Program-made: the position numbers and the translations under genes
Part shown: piece after piece, positions 23,191-35,700 of the stretch
Layout: every line of letters starts with the position of its first letter
Numbering within the stretch: position 1 is the stretch's first letter
DNA from: Lotus japonicus
Lineage: Eukaryota; Streptophyta; Magnoliopsida; Fabales; Fabaceae
Direction: 5' to 3'
Length of the DNA: 64,000 nt
Assembly (NCBI RefSeq): GCF_012489685.1
Contig: NC_080045.1
Coordinates: 48,257,096-48,321,095, forward strand
Notes under the pieces: generated by a model
Databases searched by the model: none
The model's input: only the letters and a program-made list of their open reading frames with translations
What the model was told of the DNA's origin: nothing

Positions 23191-23857
23191 TTTTTAGGTT
23201 TTTTTATGTTCAAAGTTGAAAACCACTTTCTTTTGTAATTTGACTAACAAAGTTGGAAACAATATATCTCTTTTTTGCCATTTCCATAAACTTTCACACT
23301 TTTTCCTTCTTTGTTGCTATCAAATCAAATTAACTTTTGTAACCAAAAAAAAATCAAATTAACTTTTTCTTTATTTGATGATATCAAATTGGATCAGATT
23401 TGCATAGATATATATTTTCCATTTTTGAGTTATACTAATTTGTAAAGTAATAAATATTATAGATTATGAAATCAAATTAACTCTTTTTTTCCTTCGTTTC
23501 TATCGAATCGAATCAGATTTGCATGGATATTTTCTCATTTTTTAATTATGCTTATTTGTGAATTAATAAATATTATAGATTATAGATTACTTTTACATGC
23601 TTTTTATTTTTTTTATCTTAATTTTTAAAAAAAACTTTGTTTTTATATCCGTTTAAAAAAATACTTTGTTTTATAAACTTGTCTTTAATTGTCATATAAC
23701 TATTTTTTTTGAACAAATTGTCATATAACTATAATCTCATATTAATAGATAATAAACATCAAATATCAAATGATAGTTATATTTGTATAAAAAATATATA
23801 TAGAGAAATTCATACATAAATCTTATTCTCACATCCAAACACTCAATCACCTACTTA
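23191..23857. other. AT-rich DNA upstream of the NDR gene
   Basis: The likely promoter region, rich in A/T runs. A diverged direct duplication is visible: the CAGATTTGCAT(A/G)GATAT motif near 23396 and 23514, each followed by AATAAATATTATAGATTATG-like sequence. No gene. Confidence 0.45.
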
Positions 23858-23959
23858 GGATTCATTTGGTTTATCATATTAGACATAATTGTATAAGTTT
23901 ATACTACATTATGAATTTATCCATTTTTTTTTGGTAAATAATGACAAAGAACCAAAAAG

Positions 23960-26900
23960 CTACAGCCTCAAGAACTCTGTACCCATCGCATCAGCCAGTA
24001 AAAGAGCACTAACGCTAGTAGGCGGAGTAAGCCAAACCTCCATGCCCATAGCTGTCGTGGCTCCTAACTTAGCCAAGTAATCTGCCGGAGCATTCCCTTC
24101 CCGGAGCAAATGGAACCGATGAACCTCCCACTCACGCTGAAGCAACTCTTTGATCCTTCCAATCACCGACGAGTAATGATGAAACACAGAATGCGCATTC
24201 GCGAGGAGACCCATAGCTGTTTGGGAATCAGAAGACAGCTCAATCCTCCTATATCCAAGCTGCCAACACAGCTCTAGCCCGCGCAAAATTGCTAACAATT
24301 CAGCTTTGAGGGAGTCAGCAATACCAATACCACTCGCAAACCCACCTAACCACGAGCCATCAGCTGCACGAATAAGGCCACCACACCCTGCTTGGCCTGG
24401 ATTTCCTATGAAACTTCCATCAACATTGAGGGACACGAAACCATCCTGAGGCGCCCGCCAACTGACCCAACGTTGTGGGAGAGACACCCCACTGGTTGCA
24501 TAGACTTTTCCAATGACAGTAAGTTGTCCCCAAGCTTCTCGGACTATAGCTGCTGCCTCCATCTGCTCCCCTGCAAAAACAAGCTTACAACGATGTTTCC
24601 AAATCGTCCAGACAAACACGAGCACCAGCGTTAAACCAAAGCCAGTAAATAACTGCCCCCACTCCTTGACAGTATGAATCATACGAAACTGCTGAGGTAG
24701 AACCAACCCGGACAAGTGCCAAACCTGTCTCGCAGTCGTGCAATCCCGCACACAATGGAAGAAAGTTTCAACCATTGTACCGCAGCCAGGGCACACCGCT
24801 GAATCAACTAAAGAACGATGATGAAGGAGAGCCTGAGTAGGAACAGAATCATGAACTGCTTGCCAGACAAAAAAACGAATATTCTCCGGAACCGGCAAGT
24901 TCCAAACCCACGTCCAACTAGTCATAGGAGCACCACCATGCGGTTGTCGCGAGAGAAGCCAATCATATCCCCCACGAGCACTATACTGACCTTCAAGCTG
25001 GTGCTGCCATACAAAGCAGTCTGGTGTTCCATCATCAAGCGTAACATGAATGTGAGAAAGGGTCTGAATAACTTGGTCGGGAAGCATAGTGTACAGCAAG
25101 GAGAAATTGCAGGAGCCAGAACCATAAACGTCTCTAACAGAAAGCTGAGTGTCATGAATGCTTACAAAAGGAACCAAATTATAAATCAAACCCAAGGGTG
25201 ACCAATTAGAATACCAGAACGAAGAAGACCCACATCCAAGTCGAAACACATATCCATCAACCAAGATAGTCCTAGCCCGCATAACCGATCTCCAAAAAGG
25301 CGAACCTGCAGAGTTCTGGCACGTTAATATATCTCCATCCACATGGTATCTGGATCTCACAATCTGCACCCAGAATTTATCTTGCTCATGAAGCAAACTC
25401 CACAGATGCTTGCCAAGAAGCGCAACATTGTTTAGACGCGCACACCGGATACCCAAACCACCCTGCCGCCTTGGTTTTGCAATTTTCTCCCATGCAACAA
25501 GAGGGACACCCCGCCTTGTCTCGCTACCCCAAATGAACCGTCTAGCAATGGAATCAATCTGGTCACAAATAGCTTGAGGGAGCCAATTCAATTGCATAAC
25601 ATATACAGGAATTGCAGATATGACAGAACGAACAAGAGTTACCCTTCCCGGCTTGTTCAATAATTTCCCCTTCCAAGCCGCAAGCCTCTTTGTTATCCTA
25701 TCCACAATAAACGTAAGACCCTCCTTCTTGACCCTTCCATGAATAATAGGGAATCCTAAATACTTCCCAAGATTGGCAGTGAATGGAATGGACGTAATAG
25801 CAACAATTCTCTCCTTGAGCCCTTCCAACACATGAACCGAAGTCATCGCCTTGGACTTTGCCACATTAACTCTCAAACCAGAAGCTCGACAAAATCTCTC
25901 CAAGACCCCATGAACCACCCTCACCTGGTCCACTTCTGCCTTAGTGAATAATAACACATCATCGACAAAAAACAAATGTGAAATGGTTGGTCCCCCTTGA
26001 GAAATTGCAACTGGCTTCCAATTATTACCACTCACTTCATGTTGGATCATGTGAGCAAGCCGCTCCATACACAGAACAAATAGATAAGGAGATGGAGGGT
26101 CCCCTTGCCGGAGTCCCCTTGAAGATCTAAAGGACGGTAGTCGAATCCCATTCCAGAGGATGGAGAGAGAAGCCGACGAGACACAGTGCATAATCAAAGT
26201 AGCTATGGAACTAGGAAAACCAAAAGCATTCAAAGTAGCGTTCAAAAACTGCCAGTCCACTCGATCGTAAGCCTTCTCTAGATCAAGTTTGAAGACAATA
26301 TTCTTATTCTTCGTCCGCTTCTGGTTCATAAAATGCACAATCTCTTGAAGAATAATGGCGTTGTCTGTGGTACCCCTCCCTGGAATAAAACTACTTTGCA
26401 GCGGTCCAACTATCTCCTGCATACATGGCCGAAGCCGACAAACAAGCACCTTAGTTATTACCTTATAAATCACGTTGCACAAGCTGATCGGCCTCAACTC
26501 CCGGAATGTTGTTGGGACATCCACCTTAGGAATAAGAGCCACAAGCGTTTCTGACACCACCGGGTCAAACGTCCCTGTAGCAAACGCATCCCTCACCAAC
26601 ATCCACACCTTATCGCCTACAATATGCCAATAAGTTTTTAAAGAAAATCACCTGAAAGCCATCCGGGCCTGGTGCTCTAAATGGCTGCATGGATGCTAAT
26701 GCGTCCCACGCCTCCTCTTTCGTGACTGTTGCGGTCAGACGATCCAAGTGGTTTGACCCAATCCGAGGTAGGGCTGTCCAACAAAAACTAAACCGGCCCA
26801 AACCGACCAGCCCGAAGGCCTTTTTGCTCCAGTGGGTCGGTTCGGGTTGTCCACGAGTTAAACGGGTGAGCCTTTTCGGTTTTTTATGGTTTATTTTGGT

Positions 26901-29073
26901 CGGTTTCGGTTTGGGCTGCTAACCGACCGAACCGACCGAAGTAGTTTAAAAAAAAAAACTACAGCCCAGCCCGTTTGAGTGAGAAAGAAAGAGAAAGTTA
27001 TGGAAAAAAAAACAAGCCCATTTAAAACAAATAAACCTCACCACTCACGAGCATTACTCTCTCCATCACTCTTCTCTTCCCATCTTCAGCCAACCCTAGC
27101 CGCCACTCTCCATCACTCTGCCCTTCCCACAATGAGCGAACCCTAGCCGCCGCCACACTACCCCACTCCACCACCACCGTCGCCGCCATGTCTCTTCTCT
27201 TCCTCTCTCATAGATAACCTCTTAGCTATTTTGTTCTCTTCTCTTCTCCCCACTGTTAAGGTAGCCACCACTGATCTTCTCTTCTTCTCGTCACAATACA
27301 ACCCACGAGACTAGATCTGGAGTTCTGCGACCCCTCCATCTACAGTGGCGCTCAGATCTCTCTCATCAAGGTGTCCATTTTTCCTCTACAGAAAGGTGAA
27401 GCTCACAGCAAGGTCAAAGGTTCTTGATCTGCTAGTGTGAACCCTTACGTGCGATTTTCCCGTTGAGGTTCCTCTTCGATTTGTTGTGTTTTTGGGTTTA
27501 TTTTGCTTCTATTGTATTGAAATGTGAAATATTAATGAAAAAATCATGTTTACTTCTCTGTGCCCTCTTTTCTATAATTGTTGTTTTTCTTTTTCTTCTC
27601 AACCCGATTGACCGAACGAATACATCCGAAACCCGACAAGACCGAACCTGAAAAAACCGATCATACTCGCCGGACGGTGGCGGTTCTCTATGTTTGGTGG
27701 TTTAAACCGACCAAAACCGACAATATCGGTCCGAACCCGCCCGAACCCGTCCGGTGGACACCCCTAATCCGAGGGCATTCATAACCACTGACAATGGAAG
27801 GTTGAACTTGATCCGTCATACAAAACAGTTCCTTGAAAAATTTCACCACTTCATGCTGTAAAATTTGGTCATCTGTGCACTTCTCACCGTTCAGTAGTGT
27901 CAAAGCATGAATCTTGTTCCTGCGGCGCCTATTTAAGGTCTGAGTGTGGAAATACTTAGTATTTCTATCACCATAAAGTGCTTGTTGCTCCCTTGACTTT
28001 TGAAACCACAAGGTTTCTTCTTGGGCAAGTGTCTGATCAAGCTCCTGCTGTAGCTGATTATGAAGAATAGAAAGGGATGCTGAATCCACCACTTCCAACT
28101 TGCGTTGCAAGCCTAGAATGCGAGCCTCCAAATGACGCTTTCTATGCATAATATGCTCAAACACATCCTTATTGAAGATCAAGGAGTGTTCCTGCACCGA
28201 TTGTAAACTAGATGCAAGCGAGTTACCCGATTCCCAAGCTCCTGACACCACCTGCTCATACTCCGAATGACTGATCCAAGCCGCCTCAAACCGGAATGGT
28301 CGCACACCTCGGATACCTGGAAAGCCGCCACAACGAACTAGGACCGGGGTGTGGTCCGAATGCAGTCGCACTAAGTTTTCAGCTACTGCCTCTGGGAAAG
28401 ACACTCGCCAGCTTTGATCACCCAGGCACCAATCTAATTTTTTCTGCATAATAGGCAGACCTGCTCGTTTCCGCACCCAAGTGAACTTATTACCAATAGT
28501 GTGAATGTCTAGCAAATTACAATCTTGTAAAACAGAGGCAAAACGATCAGCCCGGGCCTGGTTGAAGACACCTCCCCTCTGATTCGACCCGAACAAGGAG
28601 TCATTAAAATCTCCTACAAGCATCCATGCATGAAGAATTTGACGACGCAGCTGCTTAAGGTAATCCCAACAAAGTAAGCGTGTCGCGGGGATTGGGTTTG
28701 CATAGACTCCCGTGCACATCCACGATGCTTGCACCGCCTTAATCTCCACAGTAATAGCTTGCCCAAACACGTCATAAACAGAATAACCGAAGCCACCCTG
28801 CTTGGGTACAAGGCACCAAAGCCCTCCAGAATACCCCTGCGCCTCCACAATGTGAAGTGGAACGTAGTCTAGGTGGGCCCAAAATCTCCTCACCTTGTCA
28901 AACTGAGTGTGTGTTTCCATGATAAAAACCACTGCGGGTTTGAATCGCATCACGAGACTGCTCAACTGTCTCTTCGTCCCTGCACTAGCAGCACCCCTAA
29001 CATTCCAGGAGAGCACAACAAAATCCTTGAACTCTATCATGACAAAACGATGTGCTGCTGTGACAAGGGCCAT
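23960..29073 (-). pseudogene. LINE ORF2: endonuclease, reverse transcriptase, RNase H (disrupted)
   Basis: The N-terminal part (29073 downward) is an apurinic-type endonuclease with its key residues visible: SWNVRG, METH, GDFN and SDHTP. The reverse transcriptase follows (LRQGDPPSPYLF; FVDD at the catalytic site), then a cysteine-rich zf-RVT region. A C-terminal RNase H has NVDGS, KAELLAI, SSDS and APADYLA, so all four acidic residues are retained. Two lesions break it: the hAT-type insertion at 26769-27766 and a one-base frameshift in the T run at 26635-26639. The insertion itself does not change the frame across the target site. The first ATG lies three bases after the ORF1 stop and in the same frame. 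Confidence 0.92.
26769..27766. mobile_element. hAT-type non-autonomous element inside LINE ORF2 (998 bp)
   Basis: The ends are TAGGGCTGTCCA and (reverse complement) TAGGGGTGTCCA, the usual hAT start. A perfect 8-bp duplication ATCCGAGG flanks it at 26761-26768 and 27767-27774. Just inside each end are many AACCGACC / CGGTTCGG repeats, likely transposase-binding subterminal motifs. The middle (27040-27450) resembles a 5' leader (GC-rich with CCGCCGCC and pyrimidine runs). It encodes no recognisable transposase. Confidence 0.92.
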
Positions 29074-29076
29074 CCC

Positions 29077-30588
29077 CTAATTGGGGTCCCCATGATCAGG
29101 AGGATCAGAGGCTGTTACCCCACTATTCTGAGGTCCCAAGGCAAAATTAAGTTGTCGTACCGCACAAGCAACACCCAGACCTTTGGATAATGCATGGTGT
29201 TGATCATTCTGAGTAAACTTTTTCGCTGCCGATACATGCTTGCGCTGCGACTGCTTAGTCGTTGCCGGCTTGACTGGTGTCCCATCTTCTCCTCTCCGGC
29301 GCTTGGACGGTGTGTTAACTGCCGCGAGGGCCAAATTAGGCGGTGCTGGAGGCCTCACTGGGTCCACCTTTTGGCCATGAAGACCAGTTTTATTGCTTTT
29401 ATTCTTAATATTCTCCTTCTTAATGGCTTGACTTTTCTGTTTACCCTTTTCCCCCTCTTTAGCCGAGGGACGTGCATTATTACCTTTTTTGCTCTTCTTG
29501 CTTTTAACCACCATCCAATCTCCATGTAACGCAGGCTCATTATTCTCCATAATGATGAGATTGGCCTTAGTTTCAGCAACTTCCAAATCAGATGCTTGTG
29601 ATGCAGAAACTTCCATACCAATTGCGTGATCTACGGAAATTTCCATAACTGCTCCTTGATTCTTGCCAGGAAGGTCACTGGCTCCATTCTCTACCATCGC
29701 AGTAGTGCGCTTCGTCGCCGGCGCTGCGACCACTTTCACAGGCCCTTGCTTTTTAGCATGGGAAGTCGTTGCACCATCATCTCGTGGACCGCAATCCCAT
29801 CGTACATGACCATAGCACCCACATTGATCACAAATAATATGGAGCCCTTCATACTCGACCCGAAACCAATTGTCCCGGAACCATACCTTCCCCACCACCG
29901 GTAAGCTAAGATCAATCTCCACGCATACCCTCGCATACCGACCTCGACTAAATGTCTGCGTGCTCGTGTCCACCTTCACAGGTTTTCCAACTGCTGTGGC
30001 CATTGCACGCAGGAAGCTCTCGTCATAAAAAGCTAGATTAAGTCCAGGGAAGTGAATCCACACCATTGTTTTATGGATCGCTGACGCAGTTGCAACAAAA
30101 TCTGGGGTCCAAGTTGATACCGCCACATAGTGGTTGAAGATCACCCAAGGCCTACCCTGCAGCACCTTCTCTCTGTCCTCCGGACTCACAAATCTCACCA
30201 TATAGAAACCATGGTCAACATCGAGGATGTCAAAAGCGCCCTGTGGTTTCCATAGAGCATGTAGCTTCTGTTTCATAAGGTTGTAGCCCAGATGCTTACC
30301 TAGAAGCTTTACTATAAACGAGTCCTTCCACGGTGAGCTCAACGCCGACAAAACCGAGTCCGCCGCGAACACGCGAGGCAGCAAACGATTTCCATCATCA
30401 CATTCAATCCTGACAAGCTTATTTGCCAAGAGATCAACCTTCAATCTTTCAGGTACCGGCATGGTGCCTGCCATAACCATGTCTCGAAACGACTTTGGTG
30501 TTGGCTTGCTACGTCCCCCTTCCTCTGAGAACTGAATCTGAGGTGGCCTTTCCTTTCCGGAGTTGGCACCGGCGGAGGCCGCCGTCAT
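29077..30588 (-). CDS. LINE ORF1: DUF4283/zinc-knuckle nucleic-acid-binding protein, 503 aa
   Basis: This is the RNA-binding partner of ORF2 in plant L1 elements. An N-terminal DUF4283-type domain covers roughly residues 60-240 (for example the DSFIVKLLGKHLGYNLMKQK and RGRYARVCVEIDL regions). It is followed by a CCHC zinc knuckle, CDQCGCYGHVRWDC, and a long basic, low-complexity tail rich in Lys. The frame is intact from the ATG at 30588 to a TAG. The ORF2 ATG follows after GGG, in the same frame. Confidence 0.93.
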   Translation of the reverse strand: MTAASAGANSGKERPPQIQFSEEGGRSKPTPKSFRDMVMAGTMPVPERLKVDLLANKLVRIECDDGNRLLPRVFAADSVLSALSSPWKDSFIVKLLGKHLGYNLMKQKLHALWKPQGAFDILDVDHGFYMVRFVSPEDREKVLQGRPWVIFNHYVAVSTWTPDFVATASAIHKTMVWIHFPGLNLAFYDESFLRAMATAVGKPVKVDTSTQTFSRGRYARVCVEIDLSLPVVGKVWFRDNWFRVEYEGLHIICDQCGCYGHVRWDCGPRDDGATTSHAKKQGPVKVVAAPATKRTTAMVENGASDLPGKNQGAVMEISVDHAIGMEVSASQASDLEVAETKANLIIMENNEPALHGDWMVVKSKKSKKGNNARPSAKEGEKGKQKSQAIKKENIKNKSNKTGLHGQKVDPVRPPAPPNLALAAVNTPSKRRRGEDGTPVKPATTKQSQRKHVSAAKKFTQNDQHHALSKGLGVACAVRQLNFALGPQNSGVTASDPPDHGDPN

Positions 30589-30600
30589 ACTTGATACAGC

Positions 30601-30623
30601 CTCTCTCTCTCTCTCTCTCTCTC
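30601..30623. repeat. (CT)n microsatellite in the LINE leader
   Basis: About 11 CT units lie just upstream of ORF1. On the coding strand this is a GA tract in the 5'UTR. Confidence 0.95.
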
Positions 30624-31190
30624 ACTCTGTAGAATTTTAAAATTTTTTTCGTTCTCAACTTTTTTAATTTAATTTATCCATTTTAATGTTAAAGTTGTAC
30701 TGTATATGTTTATCCATCAATCACTCTTATACGTTAAATTGATGGATAATTTAATTCAGTATAGAGAGGTGAGATTAGGCTCTATCAAATTGGTGACATA
30801 TGAACTACTTGAATATATTTAATCTATTGTCACGCCGCCACCACCACAACCACCCTCCATCACCACCACTATCACAATTGTCACTGCTACAACCGCCATT
30901 GTCACATCCACAACCATTGCGATCACCATCTGCCACCGCCACCACCACAACCACCACCAACACTGGCATCACCACCATCATCCTCCACCGCCACCAGTAC
31001 CACCACCAACACCAAAACCAGCACCTTCTATCCCCACTACCCTACAACATTGTCGTCACCACCCTCAGCCACCGCACTACCGCCACTCTCACCATCACCA
31101 CGCCATCGCAACTACCGCTACAACCACCACTGTCGTCACCACCACCACCACCTATATAACCACTGTTTGATAAAGTTAACAATTTGATAA

Positions 31191-31562
31191 CATATTAAGT
31201 ATTTTTAAAAGATTATTTAATAAAATTCATTTAAGCAATATGATAAATGGTTATATGCAGAGTTATCAACATGGTACACATAACACTATTATGATGTTCT
31301 AGTCTATTACATTATGTTATGTTCTGCTTGCTTGCTCTGCTTTGTTTTGTTTCATCACTACAAGATAAATTGTTATTACATGCTATCACAAATTGTCGTT
31401 AACCACAAAAAACCATCAGGAATTCAAAATTACCAACTACTTCCAAAATTTGTCGGTTATTTACAAACAACTTATAGTCATTACTAGAATATTGACGGTT
31501 ATAACATAGATATATTTTTTATTAAAAAAGTAACTTCTTATATCATGAATGATATGTTAGTT
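31191..31562. other. AT-rich spacer with a CACTA-like terminal motif
   Basis: No gene. CACTACAAGATAAA at about 31356 resembles a CACTA transposon end, but I find no partner terminus nearby. Confidence 0.4.
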
Positions 31563-31724
31563 GAGTTTAATTTCTATCCACCGACGGTATAAAGTTTTTT
31601 AACACCAACAACCAATCAGATTTTAAGGATGTGAGAAAATCTCTCTTTTTATTTAATTTCATAAATCTGATTGGTTGACGGTGTAAAAAAACTTTACACT
31701 AGTCGGTGCATCATCCTTTTTCTC
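31563..31724. mobile_element. MITE, 9-bp TSD (162 bp), family member 1
   Basis: Inverted ends contain CACCGACGGTATAAAGTTTT and its diverged partner. Perfect 9-bp duplications ATGTTAGTT lie at 31554-31562 and 31725-31733, pointing to a Mutator-like origin. Confidence 0.85.
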
Positions 31725-31920
31725 ATGTTAGTTTACCCAAATTATACCAACATGGTATAACACAATTGATAGATAATTAAGCTCCTTAAGCATCTAGTTC
31801 AGGGTCGATCCCCGAACAGTACTATAGAGAATGATTTGTTGGGAAAGATATACTCACTTAATGCGATCACCAAGTCTCGAGTATATTCTCATTGATGTCG
31901 ACTATGCAGATATATCGATA

Positions 31921-32102
31921 GAGATTAATTTCTATGCACCGACGGTGTAAATAAGTTTTACATCATCATTCAATCACATCCCTCCATTTGGTTATCTCAC
32001 AATTAATTTTGAATTTAATAATATCTAAAATAGAAAATGAAAGGTTATGATTAAATGATGGTGTAAAACTTTTTACACCGTCAGTGTATAGAAATTAATC
32101 TC
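31921..32102. mobile_element. MITE, 9-bp TSD (182 bp), family member 2
   Basis: Long TIRs start GAGATTAATTTCTAT and continue CACCGACGGTGTAAA. Perfect duplications ATATCGATA lie at 31912-31920 and 32103-32111. It is a sibling of the element 200 bp to its left. Confidence 0.88.
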
Positions 32103-32795
32103 ATATCGATAATGATAAATAGTTCAGAAGAATCATAACGTCAATTTCAGCTTTCCTTTCCATTAGTGCTTTCCATACTATCTTGCTCTTAATAAATATT
32201 TAAAGGGTCTCACATATTTAATAAATATGACAGAGAAATGAACACAAACTCCACATGAGGGCAGAGAGAATGGCACGAGGGAATCCTGATGCATGATCCA
32301 TGTAAAATTGTAAATGATATATTTCGATATCATGTTTTTATATTTTCACTTAAATATGTTTTTTATTCCTTATAAAATAGGACCTTGGGCCCTAGAATTT
32401 CATTTCTGGGCTCTGGCTGTTCAGAACTAAGCAGTGAAAACTATTAAAACCACAAATAAAATACTGAGAAGAAAATATATGAATATATAATGTTACATAA
32501 CTTGTAAAGTCCTTATCTATACTTCAATCAAGTCTGCAATGTCTTGATTATTAACTAGCTTACATAATACCCAAATGCAGGCAAAATTTTGAATAAAAGC
32601 GTGATGCCCTATCCTTGGTAACATGAATCATTAGCCCAAATATGAGAATCAATAGAAGGAAATAGAATGAAAAGAAAAATATTATGTAACACTACAAATT
32701 GAAGGTGTTCACTGCTTTCACCACTTGGGAATGCTTTCAGCCCTTGTAACTTCCAGCAGATAATATATAAGAAAATGGAAAATGTAATGGTTGTC

Positions 32796-35700
32796 CTATT
32801 CCGAATCCGTGAAACTTTTGCTAGTCAGCCACAATTTCTTCTGAATGATAAAAACAACTTCATCACCATCCTGATCAGAGTCAGAACTGGAATCTGAAGT
32901 TGCAACTGCTTCCCAGTGCAAAGCAGTTAAATACTTCTTCACAAAATCAATCACAGGCTGTTTATCCCGGATGATTATGAAACCGGTTGGCCTAAGAATG
33001 CGATCCATCTCAATTAATAGATCTTCCGGGCTGCAGCCTTTCTTTTCCAGGTCAGAGAAGACATTCGGCGCATGGAGTAAATCATAAGTCCGGGGGTATG
33101 TCGAAAATGCTTCACACCTGTTTTAGATGCATCAAATCAAGACTTAGAAACTTTGAATCAATTGCAATTTCACTCAAAGAGGAACTACAAAAACAAAACA
33201 TAACAACTGAGTCAAGAACAAACAACAATCCTGAAGAACTTATTTTGTTAAATCACTGAGTTCTCTCAGCCGGAGGGGTATATTAGGATCTCTACAAATT
33301 GATGTATCCTCTAGTTTATAAAACCTTTATAAAATCAGCAGTCACAAATGCCTCAAATGTATGGAAATTGGAAAAATATCAAAAGCATTAAATTTATAAT
33401 TCAAGTAAGCTAGCTTCAATACCAGTCATGAGTACTGCCTATGAGGCCTCTATCATATACAAGCTTAAGAGTGTTCAGTCCATCTTGAGGCACAACGTTC
33501 ATCACCCAGACATCCTTGTCTCTGAGTGCAGCTGCAAAAGAACCCATGCTTGCTTTCATATCCATAATATTCCTCAATGTGTTTGATGAGATTTTTGGAC
33601 TCAAGAGATTCCAGTATTTCTCAACTCTTCTTTGCCAAAGTTCCTGTATCATGTGACAAAATTTAAGCCAAAAGTTGGTTTATCTAAATGTATATTACTA
33701 TTATAAAATAGCTCTATGTTCACAGGGGTGAAAAGTAATTAAAATCATCATCAAGAAATCAATTGTAATTCCATATTACCGTGTCCTTTTCAAACATTTC
33801 ATTTGAATAGCCAAAGTCAGCTAATCTAGGAGGAGGACTGGTCAATCTTGCAGGCCATGGAGCTAATCCACTACCCTTAGCTCTGTTGACATCTGATAGA
33901 ATCAACAAAAGTTTCAGTGTGTAAGTTTCATATCCACAGTTCTCTTTAATAATTAAATAAAATAAAAAAGCAGGATTTTAGCAGCTTGGGATACAGGCGA
34001 CATGCATATAAGGAAATGTAAAGCTTTTATATCTAGCCGCCAGCATAAAGGAAGCCCAGTGCATACGGCTCTCAGGCGTATTTTATCCTACCTTACTTCT
34101 GTGTGCAAAGAGGCTGTTTCTACAACTAAGACATTTGACAACAAAGCCACAAGGAAAAAAGAATCATCCTTGCCTCCACCCAGTAGCATAAGATCGAAAA
34201 TTGTGAACATGCTTTAAATTAATAGATATTAAGGATTTTAGTTAGGTGCATTCAGCAACAAGATCTCATAGCAGGTCACTTGATGCTATAAAACAAGAAG
34301 ATTGTTTAATGAGAAAAGCAATTGCTGTCATAATGCACAACCTTCAGTTCTTGTAAGCTAATATACCGCTACCAATGAAGAAGTTCATGGACAGTCACAA
34401 TATGCAACCAACCTCACTTCTCAGGCCCATTTGGTTTACTTGGAGGAAATCAAACAACTCATTGCAAAGTTGCAACTAAAGGGAAAGAACTCTACTTTCC
34501 AGAACGGGCCATAGAAAGCATATAGCATAAATAAACATTGACAAATGCACCAGAGGAAAAAACAGCATGCCACTAAAAGACGTATCCATGAGTTGATAAA
34601 AAGCGCGGCCCGGTGCACGAAAGCTCCCGCTATGCGCAGGGTCCGGGGAAGGGTCCGACTACGTGGTCGTATGTAGCCTTACCTTGCTTTTTAACACAAG
34701 AGGCTGTTTCCAGGACTTGAACTTGTGACCTCAGTCACATGGCGCAACTCAAGGCTCCCCTTCTATGAGTTGAAAGTTATAAAGAAACTGCTAGACGTCA
34801 TAGAATGCAAAAAGCCAAAAACAATCAAATAAATCTGAGAACAGAGTACTCACGATCACTGTAAGGTGTTATGCAAGCCTCCATATTTACACCCCAAACT
34901 GCATCTGGATCTTCATCAGACTGGCAAAGAGGAGGGCGGGTACCAGGTTCTCTTTCCATATAGCAGTCATTTGTCAGAGGTTTTTGCCAGATGACAGTTT
35001 GATTCTTTTTTGCAGCTATTCTCCAACACATTCGCCCCACAAGATCACTCATTTCTCTCCATATCCTTAGATCCTCTTCATCCTGAGCATATGCCTCGGG
35101 AGATGAATATGCAAAATAACCTCCGGGCCTGAGCACCCGGTCTAGTTCAAGAAGTAGTATTCCATCTCTTTGAAGCCAATCAATTCGACAACGAGAACAA
35201 TGAGCAAGTTCAAAAGATCTGCTTGGATAAGGGAGTCTCTTAGTTCCCAAGACACCAAGATATGCAGGGATTCCTCTTTCTAAAGCAAATTGAATTTGAT
35301 TTTGATGCACATCATTCGGTGCCAAGGACATTGCAATGATATCAGATGAAAGAAGATATGCTCCAAAACTTGCAACACCACAACCAACATCAAGCACAGT
35401 CCGCAATCTTCCTTCATTGTTTAGATTATTGTTCGAAAAATTAAGCATCTGGGAACGCAAACTGGAGTGTTAAAATAATGATTGATCCACAAAAAGCAAG
35501 AAAAGCTAGAGAAACAGAATATATCAACCAACCAGTAACAGAAAATATGGCAGATATTGAAAAGTATAATAACTAATTTAAAGAAAATCTCATATCTTTC
35601 AAGGATCCACGTTTCTAAAAGCTTGAACTATTAGGTGGAGACATTTAACGGGTTTTATATCTCTAATACATGCCCTCATACAAGAGCCATTTTGGTGTTG

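Larger units (their letters stand above)
23928..30670 (-). mobile_element. L1-type LINE, nearly full length
   Basis: On the minus strand it runs from a short leader with a (GA)n tract, through ORF1 and ORF2, to a short poly(A) seen as a T run at 23924-23932. A 14-bp direct repeat AATTTATCCATTTT flanks it at 23914-23927 and 30671-30684, as expected for target-primed insertion. Without the hAT-type insert it is about 5.7 kb. It is a 5'-complete or nearly complete copy, which is uncommon among plant LINEs. Confidence 0.93.
23858..31190 (+). repeat. CCA-core repeat, copy B (split by the LINE)
   Basis: The left arm (23858-23927) and the right part (30671-31190) become continuous if the LINE and one copy of its TSD are removed. 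The joined arm then matches copy C at 54151 onward over TTTATACAATACATTATG- and CATCAATC-type segments. The core 30835-31155 is degenerate CCA/CCG triplets. The open frame across it is compositional, not a gene. Confidence 0.72.

Noticed and set aside
23960..26608. Large RT/RNase H frame as a host gene
   Set aside because: It is ORF2 of a LINE with a clear TSD and poly(A).
31355..31500. A second CACTA element
   Set aside because: Only one terminal motif; no partner end or subterminal repeats.
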